From: Osmia lignaria lignaria
Lineage: Eukaryota; Arthropoda; Insecta; Hymenoptera; Megachilidae
Direction of reading: 5' to 3'
Length of the DNA stretch: 64,000 bases
Assembly (NCBI RefSeq): GCF_051020975.1
Contig: NW_027478159.1
Coordinates: forward strand, 7,518,501 to 7,582,500
Numbering within the stretch: position 1 is the first letter of the stretch; the number at the start of each line of letters is the position of its first letter. The notes beneath the pieces are model-generated. The model did not search any database. It was not told the DNA's origin and was given only the letters and a program-made list of their open reading frames with translations. The position numbers were made by a program, and so were the translations under genes. This document shows positions 23,140 to 36,341 of this stretch, one piece after another.

Positions 23140-26100
23140 TGAGATGCGTAGTTCTCGAGATATATCAAGATATTTAAAAGTTCCGAAGCCGCACCAACAT
23201 AATAGAGATACAGAAACACCGTGGCCCCTTTCTTTGAGATAACTCTGCACTATTGCGAGCTGCAAATGCCACTTCCAGCTTAGCTGTGCAGAAGAAGAAC
23301 AACAAGAAGAAGAAATATCTCGAAATATGTCCGTCAGGCCCCTTCCCTTGAGATATATCTGCAAATATCTCGGAAACGAAGCGAGCTATGGCAAAATGTT
23401 AAGAGACCTTTTTTGTAGAGAATTAAGTTTTCTACTCTTTATGTTGCATGATATTTTTTGATCAGACGCGTAGTTCTCGAGATATATCAAGATATTTAAA
23501 AGTTCCGAAGCTGCACCAACATAATAGAGATACAGAAACACCGTGGCCCCTTTCTTTGAGATAACTCTGCACTAGTGCGAGCCGCAAATGCCACTTCCAG
23601 CTTAGCTGTGCAGAAGAAGAACAACAAGAAGAAGAAATATCTCGAAATATGTCCGTTAGGCCCATTCCCTTGAGATAAATCTGCAAATATCTCGGAAACG
23701 AAGCGAGCTATGGCAAAATGTTAAGAGACCTTTTTTGTAGAGAATTAAGTTTCCTACTTTTTATGTTCTATGATATTTTTTGAGCAGATGCATAGTTCTC
23801 GACATATATCAAGATATTTAAGAGTTCCGAAGCCGCACCAACATAATAGAGATACAGAAACACCGTGGCCCCTTTCTTTGAGATAACTCTGCACTATTGC
23901 GAGCTGGAAATGCCACTTCCAGTTTAGCTGTGCAGAAGAAGAACAACAAGAAGAAGAAATATCTCGAAATATGTCCGTCAGGCCCCTTCCCTTGAGATAT
24001 ATCTGCAAATATCTCGGAAACGAAACGAGCTATGGCAAAATCTTAAGAGACCTTTTTTGTAGAGAATTATGTTTCCTACAATTTATGTTCTATGATATTT
24101 TTTGATCAGAAGCGTAGTTTTCGAGATATATAGAGATATTTAAAAGTTCCGAAGCCGCACCAACATAATAGAGATACAGAAACACCGTGGCCCCTTCCTT
24201 TGAGATAACTCTGCACTAGTGCGAGCCGCAAATGCCACTTCCAGCTTAGCTGTGCAGAAGAAGAACAACAAGAAGAAGAAATATCTCGAAATATGTCCGT
24301 CAAGCCCCTTCCCTCGAGATAAATCTGCAAATATCTCGGAAACGAAGCGAGCTATGGCAAAATGTTAAGAGACCTTTTTTGTAGAGAATTAAGTTTCCTA
24401 CTTTTTATGTTCTATGATATTTTTTGATCAGACGCGTAGTTCTCGAGATATATCAAGATATTTAAAAGTTCCGAAGCCGCACCAACGTAATAGAGATACA
24501 GAAACACCGTGGCCCCTTTCTTTGAGATAACTCTGCACTATTGCGAGCTGCAAATGCCACTTCCAGCTTAGCTGTGCAGAAGAAGAACAACAAGAAGAAG
24601 AAATATCTCGAAATATGTCAGTCAGGCCCGTTCCTTTGAGCTGAATCTGCAAATATCTCGGAAACGACGCGAGCTATGGCAAAATGTTAAGAGACGTTTT
24701 TTGTAGAGAATTATGTTTCCTACTTTTTACGTTCTATGATATTTTTTGATCAGATGCGTAGTTCTCGACATATATCAAGATATTTAAAAGTTCCGAAGCC
24801 GCACCAACATAATAGAGATACAGAAGCACCGTGGCCCCTTTCTTTGAGATAACTCTGCAGTATTGCGAGCTGGAAATGCCACTTCCAGTTTAGCTGTGCA
24901 GAAGAAGAACAACAAGAAGAAGAAATATCTCGAAATATGTCCGTCAGGCCCCTTCCCTTGAGATATATCTGCAAATATCTCGGAAACGAAACGAGCTATG
25001 GCAAAATCTTAAGAGACCTTTTTTGTAGAGAATTATGTTTCCTACAATTTATGTTCTATGATATTTTTTGATCAGATGCGTAGTTCTCGAGATATATCAA
25101 GATATTTAAAAGTTCCGAAGCCGCACCAACATAATAGAGATACAGAAACACCGTGGCCCCTTTCTTTGAGATAACTCTGCACTATTGCGAGCTGGAAATG
25201 CCACTTCCAGTTTAGCTGTGCAGAAGAAGAACAACAAGAAGAAGAAATATCTCGAAATATGTCCGTCAGGCCCCTTCCCTTGAGATAGATCTGCAAATAT
25301 CTCGGAAACGAAGCGAGCTATGGCAAAATGTTAAGAGACCTTTTTTGTAGAGAATTAAGTTTCCTACTTTTTACGTTCTATGATATTTTTTGATCAGATG
25401 CGTAGTTCTCGACATATATCAAGATATTTAAAAGTTCCCAAGCCGCACCAACATAATAGAGATACAGAAGCACCGTGGCCCCGTTCTTTGAGATAACTCT
25501 GCACTATTGCGAGCTGGAAATGCCACTTCCAGTTTAGCTGTGCAGAAGAAGAACAACAAGAAGAAGAAATATCTCGAAATACGTCCGTCAGGCCCCTTCC
25601 CATGAGATAAATCTGCAAATATCTCGGAAACGAAGCGCGCTATGGCAAAATGTTCAGAGACGTTTTTTGTAGAGAATTATGTTTCCTACAATTTATGTTC
25701 TATGATATTTTTTGATCAGAAGCGTAGTTTTCGAGATATATCAAGATATTTAAAAGTTCCGAAGCCGCACCAACGTAATAGAGATACAGAAACACCGTGG
25801 CCCCTTTCTTTGAGATAACTCTGCACTATTGCGAGCTGCAAATGCCACTTCCAGCTTAGCTGTGCAGAAGAAGAACAACAAGAAGAAGAAATATCTCGAA
25901 ATATGTCCGTCAGGCCCCTTCCCTTGAGATAAATCAGCAAATATCTCGGAAACGAAGCGAGCTATGGCAAAATGTTCAGAGACTTTATTTGTAGAGAATT
26001 AAGTTTCCTCCTTTTTATGTTCTATGATATTTTTTGATCAGATGCGTAGTTCTCGAGATATATCAAGATATTTAAAAGTTCCGAAGCCGCACCAGCATAA

Positions 26101-26681
26101 TAGAGATACAGAAACACCGTGGCCCCTTTCTTTGAGATAACTCTGCACTATTGCGAGCTGCAAATGCCACTTCCAGCTTAGCTGTGCAGAAGAAGAACAA
26201 CAAGAAGAAGAAATATCTCGAAATACGTCCGTCAGGCCCCTTCCCATGAGATAAATCTGCAAATATCTCGGATACGAAGCGCGCTATGGCAAAATGTTAA
26301 GAGACGTTTTTTGTAGAGAATTATGTTTCCTACTTTTTATGATCTATGATATTTTTTGATCAGAAGCGTAGTTTTCGAGATATATAGAGATATTTAAAAG
26401 TTCCGAAGCCGCACCAACATAATAGAGATACAGAAACACCGTGGCCCCTTCCTTTGAGATAACTCTGCACTAGTGCGAGCCGCAAATGCCACTTCCAGCT
26501 TAGCTGTGCAGAAGAAGAACAACAAGAAGAAGAAATATCTCGAAATATGTCCGTCAAGCCCCTTCCCTCGAGATAAATCTGCAAATATCTCGGAAACGAA
26601 GCGAGCTATGGCAAAATGTTAAGAGACGTTTTTTGTAGAGAATTATGTTTCCTACTTTTTACGTTCTATGATATTTTTTGA
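22818..26681. repeat. 12-monomer HOR, copy 1 (3864 bp)
   Basis: Order: a 22818, b 23140, c 23462, d 23784, e 24106, f 24428, g 24750, h 25072, i 25394, j 25716, k 26038, l 26360. Diagnostic changes: b TTGATGAG; c TTTATGTTGCATG upstream and GTTAGGCCCATT; d TTGAGCAGATGCATAG; e and l ATATAGAGATATT with GTCAAGCC; f GTCAGTCAGG; g GAAGCACC with GCAGTATTG; i GCCCCGTTC; k GGATACGAAGCGCGC. i has private TTCCCAAGCCG. The first monomer overlaps the last of the 5-mer copy 2. Confidence 0.92.
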
Positions 26682-29600
26682 TCAGATGCGTAGTTCTCGA
26701 CATATATCAAGATATTTAAAAGTTCCGAAGCCGCACCAACATAATAGAGATACAGAAGCACCGTGGCCCCTTTCTTTGAGATAACTCTGCACTATTGCGA
26801 GCTGCAAATGCCACTTCCAGCTTAGCTGTGCAGAAGAAGAACAACAAGAAGAAGAAATATCTCGAAATATGTCCGTCAGGCCCCTTCCCTTGAGATAAAT
26901 CAGCAAATATCTCGGAAACGAAGCGAGCTATGGCAAAATGTTCAGAGACTTTATTTGTAGAGAATTAAGTTTCCTCCTTTTTATGTTCTATGATATTTTT
27001 TGATGAGATGCGTAGTTCTCGAGATATATCAAGATATTTAAAAGTTCCGAAGCTGCACCAACATAATAGAGATACAGAAACACCGTGGCCCCTTTCTTTG
27101 AGATAACTCTGCACTATTGCGAGCTGCAAATGCCACTTCCAGCTTAGCTGTGCAGAAGAAGAACAACAAGAAGAAGAAATATCTCGAAATATGTCCGTCA
27201 GGCCCCTTCCCTTGAGATATATCTGCAAATATCTCGGAAACGAAGCGAGCTATGGCAAAATGTTAAGAGACCTTTTTTGTAGAGAATTAAGTTTTCTACT
27301 CTTTATGTTGCATGATATTTTTTGATCAGACGCGTAGTTCTCGAGATATATCAAGATATTTAAAAGTTCCGAAGCTGCACCAACATAATAGAGATACAGA
27401 AACACCGTGGCCCCTTTCTTTGAGATAACTCTGCACTAGTGCGAGCCGCAAATGCCACTTCCAGCTTAGCTGTGCAGAAGAAGAACAACAAGAAGAAGAA
27501 ATATCTCGAAATATGTCCGTTAGGCCCATTCCCTTGAGATAAATCTGCAAATATCTCGGAAACGAAGCGAGCTATGGCAAAATGTTAAGAGACCTTTTTT
27601 GTAGAGAATTAAGTTTCCTACTTTTTATGTTCTATGATATTTTTTGAGCAGATGCATAGTTCTCGACATATATCAAGATATTTAAGAGTTCCGAAGCCGC
27701 ACCAACATAATAGAGATACAGAAACACCGTGGCCCCTTTCTTTGAGATAACTCTGCACTATTGCGAGCTGGAAATGCCACTTCCAGTTTAGCTGTGCAGA
27801 AGAAGAACAACAAGAAGAAGAAATATCTCGAAATATGTCCGTCAGGCCCCTTCCCTTGAGATATATCTGCAAATATCTCGGAAACGAAACGAGCTATGGC
27901 AAAATCTTAAGAGACCTTTTTTGTAGAGAATTATGTTTCCTACAATTTATGTTCTATGATATTTTTTGATCAGAAGCGTAGTTTTCGAGATATATAGAGA
28001 TATTTAAAAGTTCCGAAGCCGCACCAACATAATAGAGATACAGAAACACCGTGGCCCCTTCCTTTGAGATAACTCTGCACTAGTGCGAGCCGCAAATGCC
28101 ACTTCCAGCTTAGCTGTGCAGAAGAAGAACAACAAGAAGAAGAAATATCTCGAAATATGTCCGTCAAGCCCCTTCCCTCGAGATAAATCTGCAAATATCT
28201 CGGAAACGAAGCGAGCTATGGCAAAATGTTAAGAGACCTTTTTTGTAGAGAATTAAGTTTCCTACTTTTTATGTTCTATGATATTTTTTGATCAGACGCG
28301 TAGTTCTCGAGATATATCAAGATATTTAAAAGTTCCGAAGCCGCACCAACGTAATAGAGATACAGAAACACCGTGGCCCCTTTCTTTGAGATAACTCTGC
28401 ACTATTGCGAGCTGCAAATGCCACTTCCAGCTTAGCTGTGCAGAAGAAGAACAACAAGAAGAAGAAATATCTCGAAATATGTCAGTCAGGCCCGTTCCTT
28501 TGAGCTGAATCTGCAAATATCTCGGAAACGACGCGAGCTATGGCAAAATGTTAAGAGACGTTTTTTGTAGAGAATTATGTTTCCTACTTTTTACGTTCTA
28601 TGATATTTTTTGATCAGATGCGTAGTTCTCGACATATATCAAGATATTTAAAAGTTCCGAAGCCGCACCAACATAATAGAGATACAGAAGCACCGTGGCC
28701 CCTTTCTTTGAGATAACTCTGCAGTATTGCGAGCTGGAAATGCCACTTCCAGTTTAGCTGTGCAGAAGAAGAACAACAAGAAGAAGAAATATCTCGAAAT
28801 ATGTCCGTCAGGCCCCTTCCCTTGAGATATATCTGCAAATATCTCGGAAACGAAACGAGCTATGGCAAAATCTTAAGAGACCTTTTTTGTAGAGAATTAT
28901 GTTTCCTACAATTTATGTTCTATGATATTTTTTGATCAGATGCGTAGTTCTCGAGATATATCAAGATATTTATAAGTTCCGAAGCCGCACCAACATAATA
29001 GAGATACAGAAACACCGTGGCCCCTTTCTTTGAGATAACTCTGCACTATTGCGAGCTGGAAATGCCACTTCCAGTTTAGGTGTGCAGAAGAAGAACAACA
29101 AGAAGAAGAAATATCTCGAAATATGTCCGTCAGGCCCCTTCCCATGAGATAAATCTGCAAATATCTCGGAAACGAAGCGCGCTATGGCAAAATGTTAAGA
29201 GATGTTTTTTGTAGAGAATTATGTTTCCTACAATTTATGTTCTATGATATTTTTTGATCAGAAGCGTAGTTTTCGACATATATCAAGATATTTAAGAGTT
29301 CCGAAGCCGCACCAACATAATAGAGATACAGAAACACCGTGGCCCCTTTCTTTGAGATAACTCTGCACTATTGCGAGCTGGAAATGCCACTTCCAGTTTA
29401 GCTGTGCAGAAGAAGAACAACAAGAAGAAGAAATATCTCGAAATATGTCCGTCAGGCCCCTTCCCTTGAGATAAATCAGCAAATATCTCGGAAACGAAGC
29501 GAGCTATGGCAAAATGTTCAGAGACTTTATTTGTAGAGAATTAAGTTTCCTCCTTTTTATGTTCTATGATATTTTTTGATCAGATGCGTAGTTCTCGAGA

Positions 29601-30223
29601 TATATCAAGATATTTAAAAGTTCCGAAGCCGCACCAACATAATAGAGATACAGAAACACCGTGGCCCCTTTCTTTGAGATAACTCTGCACTATTGCGAGC
29701 TGCAAATGCCACTTCCAGCTTAGCTGTGCAGAAGAAGAACAACAAGAAGAAGAAATATCTCGAAATACGTCCGTCAGGCCCCTTCCCATGAGATAAATCT
29801 GCAAATATCTCGGATACGAAGCGCGCTATGGCAAAATGTTAAGAGACGTTTTTTGTAGAGAATTATGTTTCCTACTTTTTATGCTCTATGATATTTTTTG
29901 ATCAGAAGCGTAGTTTTCGAGATATATAGAGATATTTAAAAGTTCCGAAGCCGCACCAACATAATAGAGATACAGAAACACCTTGGCCCCTTCCTTTGAG
30001 ATAACTCTGCACTAGTGCGAGCCGCAAATGCCACTTCCAGGTTAGCTGTGCAGAAGAAGAACAACAAGAAGAAGAAATATCTCGAAATATGTCCGTCAAG
30101 CCCCTTCCCTCGAGATAAATCTGCAAATATCTCGGAAACGAAGCGAGCTATGGCAAAATGTTAAGAGACGTTTTTTGTAGAGAATTATGTTTCCTACTTT
30201 TTACGTTCTATGATATTTTTTGA
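26682..30223. repeat. 12-monomer HOR, copy 2, shortened to 11 (3542 bp)
   Basis: a to g (26682-28935) follow copy 1. Then one monomer at 28936 begins like h (GATGCGTAGTTCTCGAG, ACAGAAACACC) and ends like i (CCATGAGATAA, GCGCGCTATGG), so h and i have been fused into one and a full 322 bp removed. The next monomer (29258) has j-type upstream sequence but a body like d (TTAAGAGTTCC, GGAAATGCC), a second mosaic. k and l follow. Private changes include CAGTTTAGGTG (29070) and ACACCTTGGCC (about 29980). Confidence 0.9.
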
Positions 30224-33200
30224 TCAGATGCGTAGTTCTCGACATATATCAAGATATTTAAAAGTTCCGAAGCCGCACCAACATAATAGAGATACAGAAG
30301 CACCGTGGCCCCTTTCTTTGAGATAACTCTGCACTATTGCGAGCTGCAAATGCCACTTCCAGCTTAGCTGTGCAGAAGAAGAACAACAAGAAGAAGAAAT
30401 ATCTCGAAATATGTCCGTCAGGCCCCTTCCCTTGAGATAAATCAGCAAATATCTCGGAAACGAAGCGAGCTATGGCAAAATGTTCAGAGACTTTATTTGT
30501 AGAGAATTAAGTTTCCTCCTTTTTATGTTCTATGATATTTTTTGATGAGATGCGTAGTTCTCGAGATATATCAAGATATTTAAAAGTTCCGAAGCCGCAC
30601 CAACATAATAGAGATACAGAAACACCGTGGCCCCTTTCTTTGAGATAACTCTGCACTATTGCGAGCTGCAAATGCCACTTCCAGCTTAGCTGTGCAGAAG
30701 AAGAACAACAAGAAGAAGAAATATCTCGAAATATGTCCGTCAGGCCCCTTCCCTTGAGATATATCTGCAAATATCTCGGAAACGAAGCGAGCTATGGCAA
30801 AATGTTAAGAGACCTTTTTTGTAGAGAATTAAGTTTTCTACTCTTTATGTTGCATGATATTTTTTGATCAGACGCGTAGTTCTCGAGATATATCAAGATA
30901 TTTAAAAGTTCCGAAGCTGCACCAACATAATAGAGATACAGAAACACCGTGGCCCCTTTCTTTGAGATAACTCTGCACTAGTGCGAGCCGCAAATGCCAC
31001 TTCCAGCTTAGCTGTGCAGAAGAAGAACAACAAGAAGAAGAAATATCTCGAAATATGTCCGTTAGGCCCATTCCCTTGAGATAAATCTGCAAATATCTCG
31101 GAAACGAAGCGAGCTATGGCAAAATGTTAAGAGACCTTTTTTGTAGAGAATTAAGTTTCCTACTTTTTATGTTCTATGATATTTTTTGAGCAGATGCATA
31201 GTTCTCGACATATATCAAGATATTTAAGAGTTCCGAAGCCGCACCAACATAATAGAGATACAGAAACACCGTGGCCCCTTTCTTTGAGATAACTCTGCAC
31301 TATTGCGAGCTGGAAATGCCACTTCCAGTTTAGCTGTGCAGAAGAAGAACAACAAGAAGAAGAAATATCTCGAAATATGTCCGTCAGGCCCCTTCCCTTG
31401 AGATATATCTGCAAATATCTCGGAAACGAAACGAGCTATGGCAAAATCTTAAGAGACCTTTTTTGTAGAGAATTATGTTTCCTACAATTTATGTTCTATG
31501 ATATTTTTTGATCAGAAGCGTAGTTTTCGAGATATATAGAGATATTTAAAAGTTCCGAAGCCGCACCAACATAATAGAGATACAGAAACACCGTGGCCCC
31601 TTCCTTTGAGATAACTCTGCACTAGTGCGAGCCGCAAATGCCACTTCCAGCTTAGCTGTGCAGAAGAAGAACAACAAGAAGAAGAAATATCTCGAAATAT
31701 GTCCGTCAAGCCCCTTCCCTCGAGATAAATCTGCAAATATCTCGGAAACGAAGCGAGCTATGGCAAAATGTTAAGAGACCTTTTTTGTAGAGAATTAAGT
31801 TTCCTACTTTTTATGTTCTATGATATTTTTTGATCAGACGCGTAGTTCTCGAGATATATCAAGATATTTAAAAGTTCCGAAGCCGCACCAACGTAATAGA
31901 GATACAGAAACACCGTGGCCCCTTTCTTTGAGATAACTCTGCACTATTGCGAGCTGCAAATGCCACTTCCAGCTTAGCTGTGCAGAAGAAGAACAACAAG
32001 AAGAAGAAATATCTCGAAATATGTCAGTCAGGCCCGTTCCTTTGAGCTGAATCTGCAAATATCTCGGAAACGACGCGAGCTATGGCAAAATGTTAAGAGA
32101 CGTTTTTTGTAGAGAATTATGTTTCCTACTTTTTACGTTCTATGATATTTTTTGATCAGATGCGTAGTTCTCGACATATATCAAGATATTTAAAAGTTCC
32201 GAAGCCGCACCAACATAATAGAGATACAGAAGCACCGTGGCCCCTTTCTTTGAGATAACTCTGCAGTATTGCGAGCTGGAAACGCCACTTCCAGTTTAGC
32301 TTTGCAGAAGAAGAACAACAAGAAGAAGAAATATCTCGAAATATGTCCGTCAGGCCCCTTCCCTTGAGATATATCTGCAAATATCTCGGAAACGAAACGA
32401 GCTATGGCAAAATCTTAAGAGACCTTTTTTGTAGAGAATTATGTTTCCTACAATTTATGTTCTATGATATTTTTTGATCAGATGCGTAGTTCTCGAGATA
32501 TATCAAGATATTTAAAAGTTCCGAAGCCGCACCAACATAATAGAGATACAGAAACACCGTGGCCCCTTTCTTTGAGATAACTCTGCACTATTGCGAGCTG
32601 GAAATGCCACTTCCAGTTTAGCTGTGCAGAAGAAGAACAACAAGAAGAAGAAATATCTCGAAATATGTCCGTCAGGCCCCTTCCCTTGAGATAGATCTGC
32701 AAATATCTCGGAAACGAAGCGAGCTATGGCAAAATGTTAAGAGACCTTTTTTGTAGAGAATTAAGTTTCCTACTTTTTACGTTCTATGATATTTTTTGAT
32801 CAGATGCGTAGTTCTCGACATATATCAAGATATTTAAAAGTTCCGAAGCCGCACCAACATAATAGAGATACAGAAGCACCGTGGCCCCGTTCTTTGAGAT
32901 AACTCTGCACTATTGCGAGCTGGAAATGCCACTTCCAGTTTAGCTGTGCAGAAGAAGAACAACAAGAAGAAGAAATATCTCGAAATACGTCCGTCAGGCC
33001 CCTTCCCATGAGATAAATCTGCAAATATCTCGGAAACGAAGCGCGCTATGGCAAAATGTTAAGAGACGTTTTTTGTAGAGAATTATGTTTCCTACAATTT
33101 ATGTTCTATGATATTTTTTGATCAGACGCGTAGTTTTCGAGATATATCAAGATATTTAAAAGTTCCGAAGCCGCACCAACGTAATAGAGATACAGAAACA

Positions 33201-34087
33201 CCGTGGCCCCTTTCTTTGAGATAACTCTGCACTATTGCGAGCTGCAAATGCCACTTCCAGCTTAGCTGTGCAGAAGAAGAACAACAAGAAGAAGAAATAT
33301 CTCGAAATATGTCCGTCAGGCCCCTTCCCTTGAGATAAATCAGCAAATATCTCGGAAACGAAGCGAGCTATGGCAAAATGTTCAGAGACTTTATTTGTAG
33401 AGAATTAAGTTTCCTCCTTTTTATGTTCTATGATATTTTTTGATCAGATGCGTAGTTCTCGAGATATATCAAGATATTTAAAAGTTCCGAAGCCGCACCA
33501 ACATAATAGAGATACAGAAACACCGTGGCCCCTTTCTTTGAGATAACTCTGCACTATTGCGAGCTGCAAATGCCACTTCCAGCTTAGCTGTGCAGAAGAA
33601 GAACAACAAGAAGAAGAAATATCTCGAAATACGTCCGTCAGGCCCCTTCCCATGAGATAAATCTGCAAATATCTCGGATACGAAGCGCGCTATGGCAAAA
33701 TGTTAAGAGACGTTTTTTGTAGAGAATTATGTTTCCTACTTTTTATGCTCTATGATATTTTTTGATCAGAAGCGTAGTTTTCGAGATATATAGAGATATT
33801 TAAAAGTTCCGAAGCCGCACCAACATAATAGAGATACAGAAACACCGTGGCCCCTTCCTTTGAGATAACTCTGCACTAGTGCGAGCCGCAAATGCCACTT
33901 CCAGCTTAGCTGTGCAGAAGAAGAACAACAAGAAGAAGAAATATCTCGAAATATGTCCGTCAAGCCCCTTCCCTCGAGATAAATCTGCAAATATCTCGGA
34001 AACGAAGCGAGCTATGGCAAAATGTTAAGAGACGTTTTTTGTAGAGAATTATGTTTCCTACTTTTTACGTTCTATGATATTTTTTGA
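30224..34087. repeat. 12-monomer HOR, copy 3 (3864 bp)
   Basis: All twelve members a to l are present in order (30224 to 33766). Private changes include GGAAACGCC and TTAGCTTTGC in g (about 32280-32305) and GATCAGACGCG at the start of j (33122). It is followed not by a new a-monomer but by g and i again. Confidence 0.92.
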
Positions 34088-36341
34088 TCAGATGCGTAGT
34101 TCTCGACATATATCAAGATATTTAAAAGTTCCGAAGCCGCACCAACATAATAGAGATACAGAAGCACCGTGGCCCCTTTCTTTGAGATAACTCTGCAGTA
34201 TTGCGAGCTGGAAATGCCACTTCCAGTTTAGCTGTGCAGAAGAAGAACAACAAGAAGAAGAAATATCTCGAAATATGTCCGTCAGGCCCCTTCCCTTGAG
34301 ATATATCTGCAAATATCTCGGAAACGAAGCGAGCTATGGCAAAATGTTAAGAGACCTTTTTTGTAGAGAATTAAGTTTCCTACTTTTTACGTTCTATGAT
34401 ATTTTTTGATCAGATGCGTAGTTCTCGACATATATCAAGATATTTAAAAGTTCCGAAGCCGCACCAACATAATAGAGATACAGAAGCACCGTGGCCCCGT
34501 TCTTTGAGATAACTCTGCACTATTGCGAGCTGGAAATGCCACTTCCAGTTTAGCTGTGCAGAAGAAGAACAACAAGAAGAAGAAATATCTCGAAATACGT
34601 CCGTCAGGCCCCTTCCCATGAGATAAATCTGCAAATATCTCGGAAACGAAGCGCGCTATGGCAAAATGTTAAGAGACGTTTTTTGTAGAGAATTATGTTT
34701 CCTACAATTTATGTTCTATGATATTTTTTGATCAGAAGCGTAGTTTTCGAGATATATCAAGATATTTAAAAGTTCCGAAGCCGCACCAACGTAATAGAGA
34801 TACAGAAACACCGTGGCCCCTTTCTTTGAGATAACTCTGCACTATTGCGAGCTGCAAATGCCACTTCCAGCTTAGCTGTGCAGAAGAAGAACAACAAGAA
34901 GAAGAAATATCTCGAAATATGTCCGTCAGGCCCGTTCCTTTGAGCTGCATCTGCAAATATCTCGGAAACGAAGCGAGCTATGGCAAAATGTTAAGAGACG
35001 TTTTTTGTAGAGAATTATGTTTCCTACTTTTTATGCTCTATGATATTTTTTGATCAGAAGCGAGGTTTTCGAGATATATCGAGATATTTAAAAGTTCCGA
35101 AGCCGCACCAACATAATAGAGATTCAGAAACACCGTGGCCCCTTTCTTTGAGATAACTCTGCACTAGTGCGAGCCGCAAATGCCACTTCCAGCTTAGCTG
35201 TGCAGAAGAAGAACAACAAGAAGAAGAAATATCTCGAAATATGTCCGTCAGGCCCCTTCCCTTGAGATAAATCTGCAAATATCTCGGAAACGAAGCGAGC
35301 TATGGCAAAATGTTAAGAGACCTTTTTTGTAGAGAATTAAGTTTCCTACTTTTTATGTTCTATGATATTTTTTAATCAGATGCGTAGTTCTCGAGATATA
35401 TCAAGATATTTAAAAGTTCCGAAGCCGCACCAACATAATAGAGATACAGAAACACCGTGGCCCCTTTCTTTGAGATAACTCTGCACTATTGCGAGCTGCA
35501 AATGCCACTTCCAGCTTAGCTGTGCAGAAGAAGAACAACAAGAAGAAGAAATATCTCGAAATATGTCCGTCAGGCCCCTTCCCTTGAGATAAATCAGCAA
35601 ATATCTCGGAAACGAAGCGAGCTATGGCAAAATGTTCAGAGACTTTATTTGTAGAGAATTAAGTTTCCTCCTTTTTATGTTCTATGATATTTTTTGATCA
35701 GATGCGTAGTTCTCGAGATATATCAAGATATTTAAAAGTTCCGAAGCCGCACCAACATAATAGAGATACAGAAACACCGTGGCCCCTTTCTTTGAGATAA
35801 CTCTGCACTATTGCGAGCTGCAAATGCCACTTCCAGCTTAGCTGTGCAGAAGAAGAACAACAAGAAGAAGAAATATCTCGAAATACGTCCGTCAGGCCCC
35901 TTCCCATGAGATAAATCTGCAAATATCTCGGATACGAAGCGCGCTATGGCAAAATGTTAAGAGACGTTTTTTGTAGAGAATTATGTTTCCTACTTTTTAT
36001 GCTCTATGATATTTTTTGATCAGAAGCGTAGTTTTCGAGATATATAGAGATATTTAAAAGTTCCGAAGCCGCACCAACATAATAGAGATACAGAAACACC
36101 GTGGCCCCTTCCTTTGAGATACCTCTGCACTAGTGCGAGCCGCAAATGCCACTTCCAGCTTAGCTGTGCAGAAGAAGAACAACAAGAAGAAGAAATATCT
36201 CGAAATATGTCCGTCAAGCCCCTTCCCTCGAGATAAATCTGCAAATATCTCGGAAACGAAGCGAGCTATGGCAAAATGTTGAGAGACGTTTTTTGAAGAG
36301 AATTATGTTTCCTACTTTTTACGTTCTATGATATTTTTTGA
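34088..36341. repeat. Seven-monomer extra segment in the 12-mer region
   Basis: Order: g 34088, i 34410, a j/f mosaic 34732 (CAACGTAATAG with TTTGAGCTGCATC), a foreign type 35054 (AGCGAGGTTTTC, GAGATTCAG), 35376 (TTTTTTAATCAG), k 35698, l 36020. The 35054 monomer and its borders match 51474 about 16.4 kb away, rather than anything in the 12-mer. With copy 3 it forms a 19-monomer (6118-bp) interval before the next a-monomer. Private changes: ATACCTCTGC (36120) and TTTTTGAAGAG (36292). Confidence 0.88.
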
